From: Salegentibacter agarivorans | GTDB taxonomy: Bacteria; Bacteroidota; Bacteroidia; Flavobacteriales; Flavobacteriaceae | Length of the DNA stretch: 64,000 nucleotides | Direction: 5' to 3' | Assembly (NCBI RefSeq): GCF_900113135.1 | Contig: NZ_FOOH01000001.1 | Span: 372,001-436,000 of the forward strand | The notes under the pieces: model-generated | What the model was told of the DNA's origin: nothing | The model's database searches: none | The model's input: the letters and a program-made list of their open reading frames with translations, nothing else | Program-made: the position numbers and the translations under genes | Shown here: piece after piece, positions 53,348 through 63,036 of the stretch | Position numbering within the stretch: the first letter of the stretch is position 1 | How the letters are laid out: each line of letters starts with the position of its first letter

Positions 53348-55594
53348 ATGGGAAAAAATGGCAATTTTAATTTCAGGGAAAAGGTAGATCAGGCTGCTTT
53401 AAGCAAACCCTTATTCTCCCGAATGGATAAAGATATTCCTTCCAGTATTGTAGTGTTTCTTGTAGCCCTTCCTTTGTGCCTTGGAATAGCACTTGCAAGC
53501 GGTGCCCCTTTGGTTTCCGGATTAATATCGGGAATTATTGGTGGAATTGTAATAGGAAGCGTAAGCCATTCATCGGTAAGTGTTAGTGGTCCTGCTGCCA
53601 GTTTAACTGCGGTGGTTTTAGCTTCTATAGCTTCTCTTGGGTGTTTTGATGTGTTCTTAATGGCGGTTGTTCTTGGTGGAATTTTTCAGTTTATCCTGGG
53701 AATTCTTAAAGCCGGACTTATAGCCGATTATATGCCTTCCAATATTATTAAAGGCCTACTTGCAGCGATTGGAATTATTTTAATCATCGCTCAGCTTCCT
53801 TATGCCGTTGGATTCATTCAAGATTCAGGAGCAAATTTTGGAGCACGAGATAACCTTCTGGAACAGGCTATTGCTATGTTTAAAAACTTTTTTTACTCTC
53901 TGCACCCCGGCGCAGTAGTTTTGTCTATAATTTCACTAGCAATCATTATTTTCTGGGAGAAAAGTCCGCTTAAGAATTTTAAACTTTTGCCGCCTTCCTT
54001 AATTGTGGTAATTCTTGGCGTATTTTTAAATTTACTTTTCAAGTATATAGCTCCCGTACTCCATTTAAGTGAAAAATACCTGGTGAATATTCCAAAAATA
54101 GATCGTGTAAGCGAACTTGTAACTTTCCCAGATTTCAATTCTATCACTAACCCTGAAGTTTGGGGTGTTGCAATTACAATAACACTTATCGCCTCTATAG
54201 CCAGTTTATTGGCCATTGAAGCTGCAGATGAAATAGATCCGCATAAGCGGAAAACGCCTCCAAACCGGGAATTGGTAGCCCAGGGAATTGGAAATACAAT
54301 AGCCGGATTAGTAGGAGGTATTCCGTTAACATCAGTAATTGTGCGAAGCTCGGTAAATATTAATGCCGGGGCCGAAACCAAGCTTTCCACAATTTTACAC
54401 GGAATTTTCCTGCTTTTAAGCGTTTTGTTTTTAAGTTCCATTTTAAACCTTATTCCGCTCTCCAGCCTTGCGGTAATTTTATTGGTAGTGGGTTATAAAC
54501 TGGCCTCCTGGGATGTAATTAGCACGATGTATAAAAAGGGATGGAACCAATTTATTCCTTTTGTTGTGACCGTTGTGGCTATTATTTTAACCGATTTATT
54601 AATCGGGATTTTTATTGGGTCCCTGGTGAGTATTTTCTTTTTACTGCGCAGTAATTATCACAACGCATTTTTTATTGAAAATACTAAAATATTTAAAGGA
54701 GAAACCATAAGATTAGAGCTTTCTAACGAAGTTTCATTTTTTAATAAAGCTTCAATTAAAAACAGTTTATGGAATGTGCCGCAGAATTCTAACGTGATTA
54801 TTGATGCTACTTTTTCCAGTTATATAGATCACGATATACTGGAGATCTTTGAAGATTTTAAAACCACTTTTGCAGAAGAAAATAATATTAACGTAAGTAT
54901 TATTGGCCTTAAAGATAAATATTCTGCAGGGAAAGAATTAGATTTTGTTCGGGAGGATATTGAAGAATCTAAAGAAAGATCTACACCGCAGGAAATCCTG
55001 GATTATTTAAAGGAGGGAAATTCAAGATACGTAGATGGAAAATTGGTTTCCAGACGACTTCGGAATAAAGAATTAATGGATTTTATCAATTCGCCGCCAC
55101 TTGCTACTGTAGTAAACTGCATAGATTTAAGGGAGCCTTTAAATGTTATGATGAATACCGGGATTGGAGATTTAATTCCCATTAGAGCCGCCGGTAATCT
55201 TGTAGATAGTCATATTATTAAGAGTATTGAAATTGCCTGTAAACAGCAGGGCTCACGTTTTATACTTCTTATGGGAAATTCGTCGAATAAAATTTACCTG
55301 GAAGCTTTAAATGAATATATGAAAAACGGATATCAAAATCCCGATTCCCTTATAGCTGAAGCATTAAAAGCGAAACAAATCCCGGCTAAATTTGAAGAAA
55401 AAGATTTATATACTTATGCCGATCTTATCACACGCTGGAGTGTAAAAGAATCACAAAAGCGTATTATAAAAGAAAATCCATATTTAAGGGAACGAATATC
55501 ACAGGGTAAATTAGGACTCGCCACTGCATTCTTTAACCGGGAAAACGGAAAAATTGAATTCTCTGAATTATATGATTCTGCAACAGTTTCCTAA
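53348..55594 (+). CDS. SulP-family anion transporter fused to a degenerate carbonic anhydrase-like domain
   Basis: This 748-residue protein begins with a SulP transporter (about 11 to 14 helices, residues 25-430), including SSIVVFLVALPLCLGIALASGAP and GLVGGIPLTSVIVRSSVNINAGA. A STAS-like domain follows at about residues 450-530. The C-terminal domain (about 545-720) resembles beta-carbonic anhydrase: VVNCIDLRE keeps the Cys, Asp and Arg, and GDLIPIRAAGN is also kept. The usual GHSxCG segment is replaced by GNSSNK near residue 641, so two zinc ligands are missing. It probably carries bicarbonate or sulfate; the extra domain is probably not catalytic. Confidence 0.92.
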   Translation: MGKNGNFNFREKVDQAALSKPLFSRMDKDIPSSIVVFLVALPLCLGIALASGAPLVSGLISGIIGGIVIGSVSHSSVSVSGPAASLTAVVLASIASLGCFDVFLMAVVLGGIFQFILGILKAGLIADYMPSNIIKGLLAAIGIILIIAQLPYAVGFIQDSGANFGARDNLLEQAIAMFKNFFYSLHPGAVVLSIISLAIIIFWEKSPLKNFKLLPPSLIVVILGVFLNLLFKYIAPVLHLSEKYLVNIPKIDRVSELVTFPDFNSITNPEVWGVAITITLIASIASLLAIEAADEIDPHKRKTPPNRELVAQGIGNTIAGLVGGIPLTSVIVRSSVNINAGAETKLSTILHGIFLLLSVLFLSSILNLIPLSSLAVILLVVGYKLASWDVISTMYKKGWNQFIPFVVTVVAIILTDLLIGIFIGSLVSIFFLLRSNYHNAFFIENTKIFKGETIRLELSNEVSFFNKASIKNSLWNVPQNSNVIIDATFSSYIDHDILEIFEDFKTTFAEENNINVSIIGLKDKYSAGKELDFVREDIEESKERSTPQEILDYLKEGNSRYVDGKLVSRRLRNKELMDFINSPPLATVVNCIDLREPLNVMMNTGIGDLIPIRAAGNLVDSHIIKSIEIACKQQGSRFILLMGNSSNKIYLEALNEYMKNGYQNPDSLIAEALKAKQIPAKFEEKDLYTYADLITRWSVKESQKRIIKENPYLRERISQGKLGLATAFFNRENGKIEFSELYDSATVS

Positions 55595-57594
55595 TATGAA
55601 AGCGCTTCGTTTAGCCTGTTAATATTTAACGGATTTCCAAAAATATATAATAAGTCTCCTTGTTTAATTTTAGTGTCCGGGAGAATTTCAGTAATGTATT
55701 GAGTATCTCTTTTTATGGCCAGTACAGTAACTCTAAAGTTCTTACCAATTCCGGAAGTTTGAATACTTTTTCCAACAATATCCCTGTTATTCTGCTGCAC
55801 ACTTAAGGTTACAATTTCCCGGTTTGGAATATGTAAATGCTGTAACGAAGGTTTATGCGGCCTTCCTTTTACTGAAGTTAACATCTCATAATCTGACGAA
55901 CGAATACTGGCAGTAAAATCCATTATCTCGTTATAAGGCACCAGGTATTTTTTAAGCACCCGGTTAAAGATTTCTATAGAAGTCTCAAATTCTTCTGGAA
56001 TTACTTCATCGGCTCCCAGTTTAATATTTTCTTCAATCTCCCTAACATAACGAGTTCTTACAATAATAAAAGCTGTTTTAGAATATAAACGTACGTTACT
56101 AATAATCTTTTTTGTAGCTCCCGGGTCAGAAATTGCAATAACAATAACCCTTGCTTCCTGGACGTGAAGATGTTTTAGAATTAAGGAGTTGGTTGCATCT
56201 CCAAAAATAATAGGTTCATTATTATTTTTCGCCTTTTTAAAAGTTACAGGATCGGTATCTAAGATAACATAAGGAATTTCAGCGTTTCGGGCGGCTTTCG
56301 CAATATTTTCACCATTAATTCCGTAGCCAATAATAATTAAATGATCGTCCAGTTTCTTAGGTTCATCGGTTTCTTCAGTAGTCTTAAGTTTATTTAAACT
56401 TTCCAGTCTATGCCTTACGGATGAAGGCACCCTGGCCTTAAGTATTGAATAAGTAATCTTTGGCGCCGCTGCAATTAGAAAAGGGGTAAGCCCCATAGTA
56501 ATTATTGAAATCGCTAAAAAATATTGATAAACACTATTTGGTATAATATTATTATCTAAACCAACTCCAGAAAGCAATAAGGAGAATTCACCTACCTGAA
56601 ATAAACTGAATAAACTTAATAAAACTGTTCTTGGCGGATATTTCAGCAATAAAACCGTAGCACCAACTACCAGCATTTTTAAAAATACAACTCCAATAAC
56701 CAATAGAAGAATCATCAAAATATTATTGATAAAAAATTCTAAATTCAGGAGAGAACCAACCGAGATAAAAAAGAAACTGATAAAAATCTCTCTAAATGGC
56801 AAAACGTTTACTGTAGCCTGGTGGCTGTATTCAGATTCAGAAATAATAAGTCCTGCGAAAAAGGCACCTAAAGCAAGAGATAGGCCTACAGAAGAGGTGA
56901 GCCAGGCAATGGCAAAACAAAAAACTACAGTGGTTAATATAAAAAGCTCTTTGCTTTTTGTTTTAACCACCATACTAAAAATTCTGGGTACAATATATCG
57001 CGCCAGTAAATAAATAACCACGCCAACACCAACAATTTTAAGAATAAGAATTAAGAGGGTAGTAAGGAGATCGCCGCCATCACCGGCTAATATTGGGGTG
57101 AGCAACATCATGGGAACTACAATTATATCCTGGAAAATTAAAATTCCAAGCGCAACCCGGCCGTGCGGTGCGGTAATTTCTCCACGTTCCTGGATGAGTT
57201 TTAAAACTATTGCGGTACTACTTAAAGAGAACAAAAACCCTAGAAAAACTGCCGAATTTAAAGGTAAACCGAAAAAATAAGCAACGATTGTAGTGAATAG
57301 AATTGTGCCACCTACCTGGAGCCCGCCGCCAATTAAGACGGTGTTTTTCATAGAAATAAGCTCTTTTATAGAGAGCTCAATTCCAATAACAAAAAGCAGG
57401 AAAATAATACCAATTTCTGATAGTAATTCTACCTCGTGAGAAGAACTTATAAGGTTAAAGGCATGTGGACCTGCAATTATACCAGCGAGAAGAAACCCCA
57501 GGATTGATGGCACTTTTATCTTTTGAAATAAAAGAATTATCAAAATTGAGAGTCCCAGGATAATAACAATATCCTGTAAAATAGGAATTTCCAT
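55591..57594 (-). CDS. CPA2-family monovalent cation:proton antiporter with TrkA domains
   Basis: This 667-residue protein has a CPA2 transporter domain of about 12 helices (residues 5-385), including GIELSIKELISMKNTVLIGG, SSTAIVLKLIQERGEI and LGAFFAGLIISESEYSHQ. A cytosolic TrkA-N domain follows at about 415-535 (HLIIIGYGINGENIAKAARNAEIPYVILDTDP) and a TrkA-C domain at about 585-667. It resembles KefB/KefC and RosB, exchanging K+ or Na+ for H+ under nucleotide control. Its end overlaps that of the convergent sulP gene by four bases. Confidence 0.93.
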   Translation of the reverse strand: MEIPILQDIVIILGLSILIILLFQKIKVPSILGFLLAGIIAGPHAFNLISSSHEVELLSEIGIIFLLFVIGIELSIKELISMKNTVLIGGGLQVGGTILFTTIVAYFFGLPLNSAVFLGFLFSLSSTAIVLKLIQERGEITAPHGRVALGILIFQDIIVVPMMLLTPILAGDGGDLLTTLLILILKIVGVGVVIYLLARYIVPRIFSMVVKTKSKELFILTTVVFCFAIAWLTSSVGLSLALGAFFAGLIISESEYSHQATVNVLPFREIFISFFFISVGSLLNLEFFINNILMILLLVIGVVFLKMLVVGATVLLLKYPPRTVLLSLFSLFQVGEFSLLLSGVGLDNNIIPNSVYQYFLAISIITMGLTPFLIAAAPKITYSILKARVPSSVRHRLESLNKLKTTEETDEPKKLDDHLIIIGYGINGENIAKAARNAEIPYVILDTDPVTFKKAKNNNEPIIFGDATNSLILKHLHVQEARVIVIAISDPGATKKIISNVRLYSKTAFIIVRTRYVREIEENIKLGADEVIPEEFETSIEIFNRVLKKYLVPYNEIMDFTASIRSSDYEMLTSVKGRPHKPSLQHLHIPNREIVTLSVQQNNRDIVGKSIQTSGIGKNFRVTVLAIKRDTQYITEILPDTKIKQGDLLYIFGNPLNINRLNEALSY

Positions 57595-57655
57595 AAATTA
57601 ATCTTCAAGTTGGTTAGGTCTTCCAATTTAAAAGATAAAACCCGATTATGGAAAT

Positions 57656-57682
57656 AAAAAAGCGGCGGGAATTCCCGCCGCT
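57656..57682 (-). terminator. Intrinsic terminator after the M61 peptidase gene
   Basis: AGCGGCGGGAA and its exact complement TTCCCGCCGCT (57661-57682) form an 11-bp GC-rich palindrome. On the minus strand it is followed by T6. It lies 23 bases past the peptidase stop. Confidence 0.92.
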
Positions 57683-57705
57683 GAAAATACTTAAATTAAA
57701 ATCTA

Positions 57706-59571
57706 TTAACCTTTTAACCAAGCATTTCTAAGTTTTACTTCTTTGCTACTTTCAGGCAGATCTTTTTCGGTTATTGTAGTATCGGTATCAGTGGGTTGGG
57801 CAGTAGTAGCTGTAAGTTCTACCTCTTCGCCGTCTCGCATTACTACAAAACTCACTTCTTCACCTTCTTCCCAGGATTCAGCTTTCATAATTAGATTATA
57901 AACATTCTGAATATTATATTCTTCGCCGTTTACCGTTTTGATTATATCGCCACCTTTTACACCAAGTTCCTGTAAAAACGAGTTGAACTGAATATTTTCT
58001 CTGAAAAACAATTCACCTTTAGCAGGATCACCATCTATATAAGGGGTTTGCCCTTTAATAAAATAGCCGGTATTAATTTCGGTTTCACTTTCTTCAAGTC
58101 CTACTTTGGTAAAAAAATCGTTGTAGGGAATTGGTGTTGTTCCGCTAACATAGGTTTCCAGGAAAGTTCTAATTTCAGGATAAGTAAGTTCAACAATATC
58201 ATCAAATAATTCTTCATCTTCAAAAGGCTTGTCCATTCCATATCTATCGCTAAGGGCTTTCATAAGATCCAGAATTCCCATTTCGCCATCGCTTAATTCC
58301 CTTAACCGAATATCTAAAGCCATTCCAATTAAGGCTCCTTTTTGATATACGTTGTAATAACTGTCTTTATAAGGATCTTCCAGAATGTTTTGGCTCATTT
58401 CGGTAAATGGCATTGTGTCGTCAAACTGTTGCGCCGATTTTATTTTATCTGAAATTCTATCGTAAAAATCCTGTTTCTCTATAAGCTCCTGGTTTATTTG
58501 GAAAAGGTTCGCAAAATATTCGGTTACCCCTTCATACATCCATAAATGCTGAGACATTTTAGGATCGTTATAATCAAAATAATGAACTTCTTTTGAATGA
58601 ACATTTAAGGGAGTAAGTATGTGGAAAAATTCGTGAGAAACCACATCGGTCATTGTTTTTTGTAATTGTTCAGGCTGCATAGCTTCGGGAAGTACAACTA
58701 CCGTAGAAGTGTGATGTTCTAAAGCACCAAAACCACGTGCATCTTGTTTTTCGCTATCTGAAAGATATAACAGAATTGCATACTTGCCGGTGTTATCTAC
58801 TTCTCCTAAAAAGCGTTTTTGTGCGCTAATCATCTCTTCAATTCCCGGTTTTATACTTTCTGAAGTATATTTTTCATTTGGAGAATATACATTAATGAGC
58901 ACCTCCATACCTTCTACCATAAAACTAGTGGTATCTGGTTTAGCATACATAATTGGGTTGTCTATAACTTCAAAATATCGGCCCAGAGAATAAATATCTT
59001 CTTTAAATGCCATATCTTCTGAGGCAGCAACCGTTTTGCTTAAAGCTGTACCGGGAATTAAACCTTGTGGTCTTTTAATTAGAAGCCGGTAAGGTTCTTC
59101 CTGTTTATTTTCAAAATAACCTACAAATCCGTGGAGGTTAAGCATAAAATTTTCACCTGCTTCAATATTGGTTCCCGAGGGCGAGAAAACACCTTCTTCG
59201 TCTTCAATATCATAAGTATCGTTAACCTGATAGCTTACTTTGTCTAAATTTTCAGCGTTTGGAATATTCCAGGAATTATCGTCAATTTTTTCAAATTCCA
59301 GTTCATTTCCATCGTAATCCAGCGCTTTAAAATTTTCGATAAATTTTCCGTAATTATCTGTAGAGTAGGTGCCGGGCACCGTTTTAGGAATATAAAAAGT
59401 AGTATTGTCACTAGTAAACCTATCGGGATCAACGCTCACCGAAACTTTGTCTTCTTCAACATTTACAAGATCTATGCTTGCAATTACGGGTTGATTTTCT
59501 TTTGAGGTTTGCGTGGTTTTACAACTATATAGGGCGCCAATAAAGGCCAGAGTGTAAATAGCTTTTTTCAT
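57706..59571 (-). CDS. M61-family peptidase lipoprotein with PDZ domain
   Basis: The product has 621 residues. The N-terminus MKKAIYTLAFIGALYSC is a lipoprotein signal with Cys17. An M61 N-terminal beta domain comes first, then the catalytic domain with DVVSHEFFHILTPLNVHSKEV near residue 312 (HEFFH fits the HExxH zinc site), and MYEGVTEYFANLFQ near residue 345 with the third ligand. The PDZ domain lies at about 500-590 (FNSFLQELGVKGGDIIKTVNGEEY). M61 enzymes are glycyl aminopeptidases. It probably acts in the periplasm or on the cell surface. Confidence 0.93.
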   Translation of the reverse strand: MKKAIYTLAFIGALYSCKTTQTSKENQPVIASIDLVNVEEDKVSVSVDPDRFTSDNTTFYIPKTVPGTYSTDNYGKFIENFKALDYDGNELEFEKIDDNSWNIPNAENLDKVSYQVNDTYDIEDEEGVFSPSGTNIEAGENFMLNLHGFVGYFENKQEEPYRLLIKRPQGLIPGTALSKTVAASEDMAFKEDIYSLGRYFEVIDNPIMYAKPDTTSFMVEGMEVLINVYSPNEKYTSESIKPGIEEMISAQKRFLGEVDNTGKYAILLYLSDSEKQDARGFGALEHHTSTVVVLPEAMQPEQLQKTMTDVVSHEFFHILTPLNVHSKEVHYFDYNDPKMSQHLWMYEGVTEYFANLFQINQELIEKQDFYDRISDKIKSAQQFDDTMPFTEMSQNILEDPYKDSYYNVYQKGALIGMALDIRLRELSDGEMGILDLMKALSDRYGMDKPFEDEELFDDIVELTYPEIRTFLETYVSGTTPIPYNDFFTKVGLEESETEINTGYFIKGQTPYIDGDPAKGELFFRENIQFNSFLQELGVKGGDIIKTVNGEEYNIQNVYNLIMKAESWEEGEEVSFVVMRDGEEVELTATTAQPTDTDTTITEKDLPESSKEVKLRNAWLKG

Positions 59572-59662
59572 TGATAAACGTTTCTTTTTTTATAAGACTC
59601 AAGAAGTGCGTAAAAGTTACATTTATAAAAGAAAAAATTTTGTTTTTATAAAAATTGAGCAT

Positions 59663-59690
59663 AAAAAAACCGCTGAATTTCTCAGCGGTT
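59663..59690 (-). terminator. Intrinsic terminator after proA
   Basis: CCGCTGA (59670-59676) and TCAGCGG (59682-59688), extended by AA/TT, form the stem. On the minus strand it is followed by T7. It ends the proCBA transcript 25 bases past the proA stop. Confidence 0.9.
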
Positions 59691-59714
59691 TTAAAGCTTA
59701 TTTTAGAGAAAAAA

Positions 59715-60914
59715 CTACTCTCTAATATGGCCTTCTCCTAATACATAGTATTTATTAGTAACCAATTGTTTTAAACCAAGTGGCCCACGGTGGTGAAGTT
59801 TATCGGTACTAATAGCGAGCTCTGCACCAACTCCCATTTGGCCACCATCTGTAAATCTAGTAGAAGCGTTGTGGTACACAGCGGCACTGTCTACCTGCTC
59901 CATAAAGTTGGCGGCTTCTTTCTTATCATCAGTGATAATCACAGCTGAATGTCCTCCTGAATATTTATTGATTTTATCCATTGCGGCGTCGTTACCATCA
60001 ATAGCACCAAGTACAATTCTCATGGCCAGGAATTCTTCATACCAGGTATCTTCAGATGGTATTTTTTCTTCATTTGGAAGTATCTTAGCGATATCATCGT
60101 CTACCTGAATATGTACTTTATTCTCTGTGAACATATCATACAATTCTTTTACTCTTTTTTCAAAGTCTGGTAGGTTTTTATCAACTAATACCTTATCTAA
60201 TGCATTACATCCTGAAATCTTATCGATTTTAGCATTTAACATTACTTTTTTAGCGGTATCAAAATTGGCATTCTTAGAAACATAAAGGAAATTATTTCCT
60301 CGTCCGCTAACTAAAACTGCACCTGTAGAATGTTCTTTTACAAAAGCAATAAGCTTTTCTCCACCTCTTGGAACTACTAAATCTATATGTTGTGGCGGAT
60401 TTTTAAGGAACTCCTGGGTTTCGGTTCTATTCATTTGTAATAGCTCGATCCAGTCTTTTTCCAAACCGTTTTCCTGAAGCGCTTCGTGCCAGCATTCCTC
60501 AAGAATTCTATTAGAATGGTTTGCTTCTTTTCCACCTTTTAAATAGATCTTGTTATTTGCTTTAAAAGCAAGTACAGCGGCTTCAATTGTAACATCGGGA
60601 CGGGATTCATAGATAATCATGATCGTTCCGAATGGTGCGGTTTTGTTGGTAATATCTAAACCGGTATCCAATCTTCTATGCTCTATAGTTTGGCCTACAG
60701 GATCTTCCTGGTCCATAACTTCTTTTACAGAGCGTATCATATCGTCTACCTTGGCATTGTTTACTACCAATCTATCACGCATAGCCTGGTCTCCTTCGCC
60801 AAAAGCGTCAAGATCTTTTTTATTTGCGGCTACTATTTCCTCACGTCTTTTATCCAAAATATTAATCATGGATTGCAAAACGTTATTTTTGGTTTTAGAA
60901 TCTAATAATTTCAT
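59715..60914 (-). CDS. proA: Glutamate-5-semialdehyde dehydrogenase (gamma-glutamyl phosphate reductase)
   Basis: The product has 399 residues, normal for ProA. TAPFGTIMIIYESRPDVTIEAAVLAFKANNKIYLKGGKEA near residue 92 binds NADPH, and KIDKISGCNALDKVLVD near residue 235 holds the catalytic Cys. GQMGVGAELAISTDKLHHRGPLGLKQLVT closes the protein. It reduces gamma-glutamyl phosphate to the semialdehyde in proline synthesis. It is the last gene of proC-proB-proA, 45 bases after proB. Confidence 0.96.
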   Translation of the reverse strand: MKLLDSKTKNNVLQSMINILDKRREEIVAANKKDLDAFGEGDQAMRDRLVVNNAKVDDMIRSVKEVMDQEDPVGQTIEHRRLDTGLDITNKTAPFGTIMIIYESRPDVTIEAAVLAFKANNKIYLKGGKEANHSNRILEECWHEALQENGLEKDWIELLQMNRTETQEFLKNPPQHIDLVVPRGGEKLIAFVKEHSTGAVLVSGRGNNFLYVSKNANFDTAKKVMLNAKIDKISGCNALDKVLVDKNLPDFEKRVKELYDMFTENKVHIQVDDDIAKILPNEEKIPSEDTWYEEFLAMRIVLGAIDGNDAAMDKINKYSGGHSAVIITDDKKEAANFMEQVDSAAVYHNASTRFTDGGQMGVGAELAISTDKLHHRGPLGLKQLVTNKYYVLGEGHIRE

Positions 60915-60959
60915 TATTCGATTTATTTTTAGTTTGATTAAACTTCAATTTTTATTTTT

Positions 60960-61730
60960 CTATGCGGTAAACTTTGTACCTACCGGTTTACCTGCTACGA
61001 TATCCAGAATTACATTTTTCTGTTTACCGTTTGCGATATAAGTGGTAATGTTTTTAGCAGCGGTACCTTTGGCAATCTTAATTTTAGACTCCATACCACC
61101 ACGGCCTTCACCTTCGCCTTTTCCAGATTCCTGTACGTATTTTTCTACGTTTTCATCAACCGTAACTTTGTTAAGTTTTTCTGATTCATCGTCCTCTGGA
61201 TGGCCGGTATATAATCCATCTGTATCACTTAAAATAATTAAGGCATCAGCATTAATTAATTCAGCAACAAGGCTTGCAAGTTCATCATTATCAGAGAACA
61301 TAGACATTGTTACCGATACTGCATCATCTTCATTAGCAATAGGGATAATTCCTTCAGATAATAAAGATTCGTAACAGTTAATCATATTTTCGCGGTGAAT
61401 ACCCGGGCTAAAATCTCTTTTAGTTGCCAGTACCTGTGCACAGCGCATTCCAAAATCGTGGAAGATACTATAGTAGTGACGCATCATACGTGGTTGGCCC
61501 ACTGCAGAAAATACCTGTCTTCTTTTTGAGGCATCTTCAATATCTACATCTCCAAGAACTTCTTTTCCGGCAATTGCCGATCCTGAAGAAACGAGAACTA
61601 CCATTACATCCTCTTCATATAGTGTAGCTATTTGTTCTACAAGATGTTTTAGTACAGGGCCTAAAATCCTGTTATCTTTATTGGTCATTACATTGGTCCC
61701 GACCTTAACTACGATTCTCTTTTTTTCCAT
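60960..61730 (-). CDS. proB: Glutamate 5-kinase, short form without PUA domain
   Basis: This 256-residue amino acid kinase begins MEKKRIVVKVGTNVMTNKDNRILG. VVLVSSGSAIAGKEVLG near residue 44 and FSDNDELASLVAELINADALIILSDTDGLYTGHP near residue 150 are substrate- and ATP-binding segments, with GRGGMESKIKIAK near residue 210. E. coli ProB has about 367 residues with a C-terminal PUA domain; that domain is absent here. The short form is usual in Bacteroidetes. It phosphorylates glutamate, the first step of proline synthesis. Confidence 0.95.
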   Translation of the reverse strand: MEKKRIVVKVGTNVMTNKDNRILGPVLKHLVEQIATLYEEDVMVVLVSSGSAIAGKEVLGDVDIEDASKRRQVFSAVGQPRMMRHYYSIFHDFGMRCAQVLATKRDFSPGIHRENMINCYESLLSEGIIPIANEDDAVSVTMSMFSDNDELASLVAELINADALIILSDTDGLYTGHPEDDESEKLNKVTVDENVEKYVQESGKGEGEGRGGMESKIKIAKGTAAKNITTYIANGKQKNVILDIVAGKPVGTKFTA

Positions 61731-61770
61731 TTTATAAAGTTATATTTAAACTTCCTTTTTTAGATTTAGA

Positions 61771-62574
61771 TTACTCTTTTCCCAGTTCTACAGCTCTGTC
61801 AAATGCCGCGTAAGCCGCATCTTTAATTAATTCTTCAACGTTATTATCGTCCATAGAATCTAAAGCTGCACGGGTTGTCCCTCCCTTAGAAGCAACGCGC
61901 TCCATCCAGGTGCTGGCCGACAGATCTGATTCGTTAAAAAGTTTTACGGCACCTTCAAATGTTTGGCTGACCAAAACCTTAGAGTCGTTCTTGGAAAAGC
62001 CCATTTTTAATGCTGCTTCCATCATAGAATTCATAAAATAGAATACATAAGCCGGCCCGCTTCCTGAAATTCCTGTAGAAGCATCTATAAATTTTTCTGT
62101 TTCTACATGAATTGATGCTCCCGTGGTGTCTAATAAATTTCTAACCATAAGAAGTTCTACCCGAGAGATTTCTTTTGCTTCGGTAAACGAGGTAACTCCT
62201 TTTCCTACCTGTGCAGGAAGGTTAGGCATTGAACGCACAACTTTTTTCACGTTTAAACCTTGTTGTATTTTATCTATAGTAACGCCGGCCATTAAAGAGA
62301 CAAATATTTGCTGGTCGTTTACTAAAGGTTTTATTTCCTCAAATAAATCATCACAGTGATAGGGTTTTACAGCAAGGAATACGATGTCTGCCTTTGGTAA
62401 GCATTCTTCAATATCATCGTATACATCAAAATGGTCTACTTTGCTAAGTGTAGTTATTATTTCAGCCGATTTATCAAAAATCATTAGATTTCGGTGATTA
62501 AGTAAACTAGACTTCGCCATTCCTTCGGCGTAAGTAAGTCCCATATTTCCTGCTCCAATTACTAATACTTTCAT
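61771..62574 (-). CDS. proC: Pyrroline-5-carboxylate reductase
   Basis: This 267-residue protein begins MKVLVIGAGNMGLTYAEGMAKSS, a Rossmann NADPH site. VFLAVKPYHCDDLFEEI near residue 68, VVRSMPNLPAQVGKGVTSF near residue 112 and the C-terminal signature GISGSGPAYVFYFMNSMMEAALKMGFSKNDSKVL near residue 170 identify ProC. It reduces pyrroline-5-carboxylate to proline. It is the first gene of the operon, 40 bases before proB. Confidence 0.96.
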   Translation of the reverse strand: MKVLVIGAGNMGLTYAEGMAKSSLLNHRNLMIFDKSAEIITTLSKVDHFDVYDDIEECLPKADIVFLAVKPYHCDDLFEEIKPLVNDQQIFVSLMAGVTIDKIQQGLNVKKVVRSMPNLPAQVGKGVTSFTEAKEISRVELLMVRNLLDTTGASIHVETEKFIDASTGISGSGPAYVFYFMNSMMEAALKMGFSKNDSKVLVSQTFEGAVKLFNESDLSASTWMERVASKGGTTRAALDSMDDNNVEELIKDAAYAAFDRAVELGKE

Positions 62575-63036
62575 TCTTTATTTTTTGGTTAATTAATTTA
62601 TTTCAACTTTTAGACTTTCAAGTCTGGGCCATTAAGAACAAAGACCATGCAATGTTTCCCAATAAAACCGTACTTGCCTGCCAAAAGCAAGGATTAAATT
62701 AATTTATTTTGACCGTAACTAATAAAATATTAGGTTAAACTAATCTAAAAACAGCTGTTTTCAGAGGTTTTTAAATAAACTTGGATGGTGCTTAAGCCTT
62801 ATAATTAGGTAGATCGAAGACCTTTTATTATTAGCTTTTGAGATAATAAAGATTATGAAAAACGTTAAGAATTATTGAATTTAGGAAGTTTTACTTATGC
62901 CTTTAGCTGAAAATGGAATAAAACCTAAATTTTTATTTAAATTTTATTCCATTAAAAAACTGCCATTTTTACTGCCATTATTGCAGAAAAAAGGTGCTAA
63001 ATTGAACGAAAAGGTTTTCGTTGAGTTTTTGTGAAT
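62575..63036. other. 462-base non-coding gap upstream of proC
   Basis: No convincing gene is visible here. The gap holds the presumed proC promoter on the minus strand, though I found no exact TAnnTTTG box. It has three dyads: AGACTT-TC-AAGTCT (62612-62625), AAAACAGCTGTTTT (62748-62761), and a longer inverted repeat at 62912-62953. Confidence 0.5.
62912..62953 (-). other. Long AT-rich inverted repeat after the beta-CASP gene
   Basis: AATGGAATAAAA (62912-62923) and TTTTATTCCATT (62942-62953) are perfect 12-bp complements. The space between them also contains TAAAT and ATTTA. It lies 84 bases past the end of the minus-strand gene at 63037, so it may be a weak terminator or a regulatory dyad upstream of proC. 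Confidence 0.5.

Noticed and set aside
53893-54441. A 182-codon open frame on the minus strand inside sulP
   Set aside because: The transporter reading on the + strand is certain. The long antisense frame is explained by its codon use.
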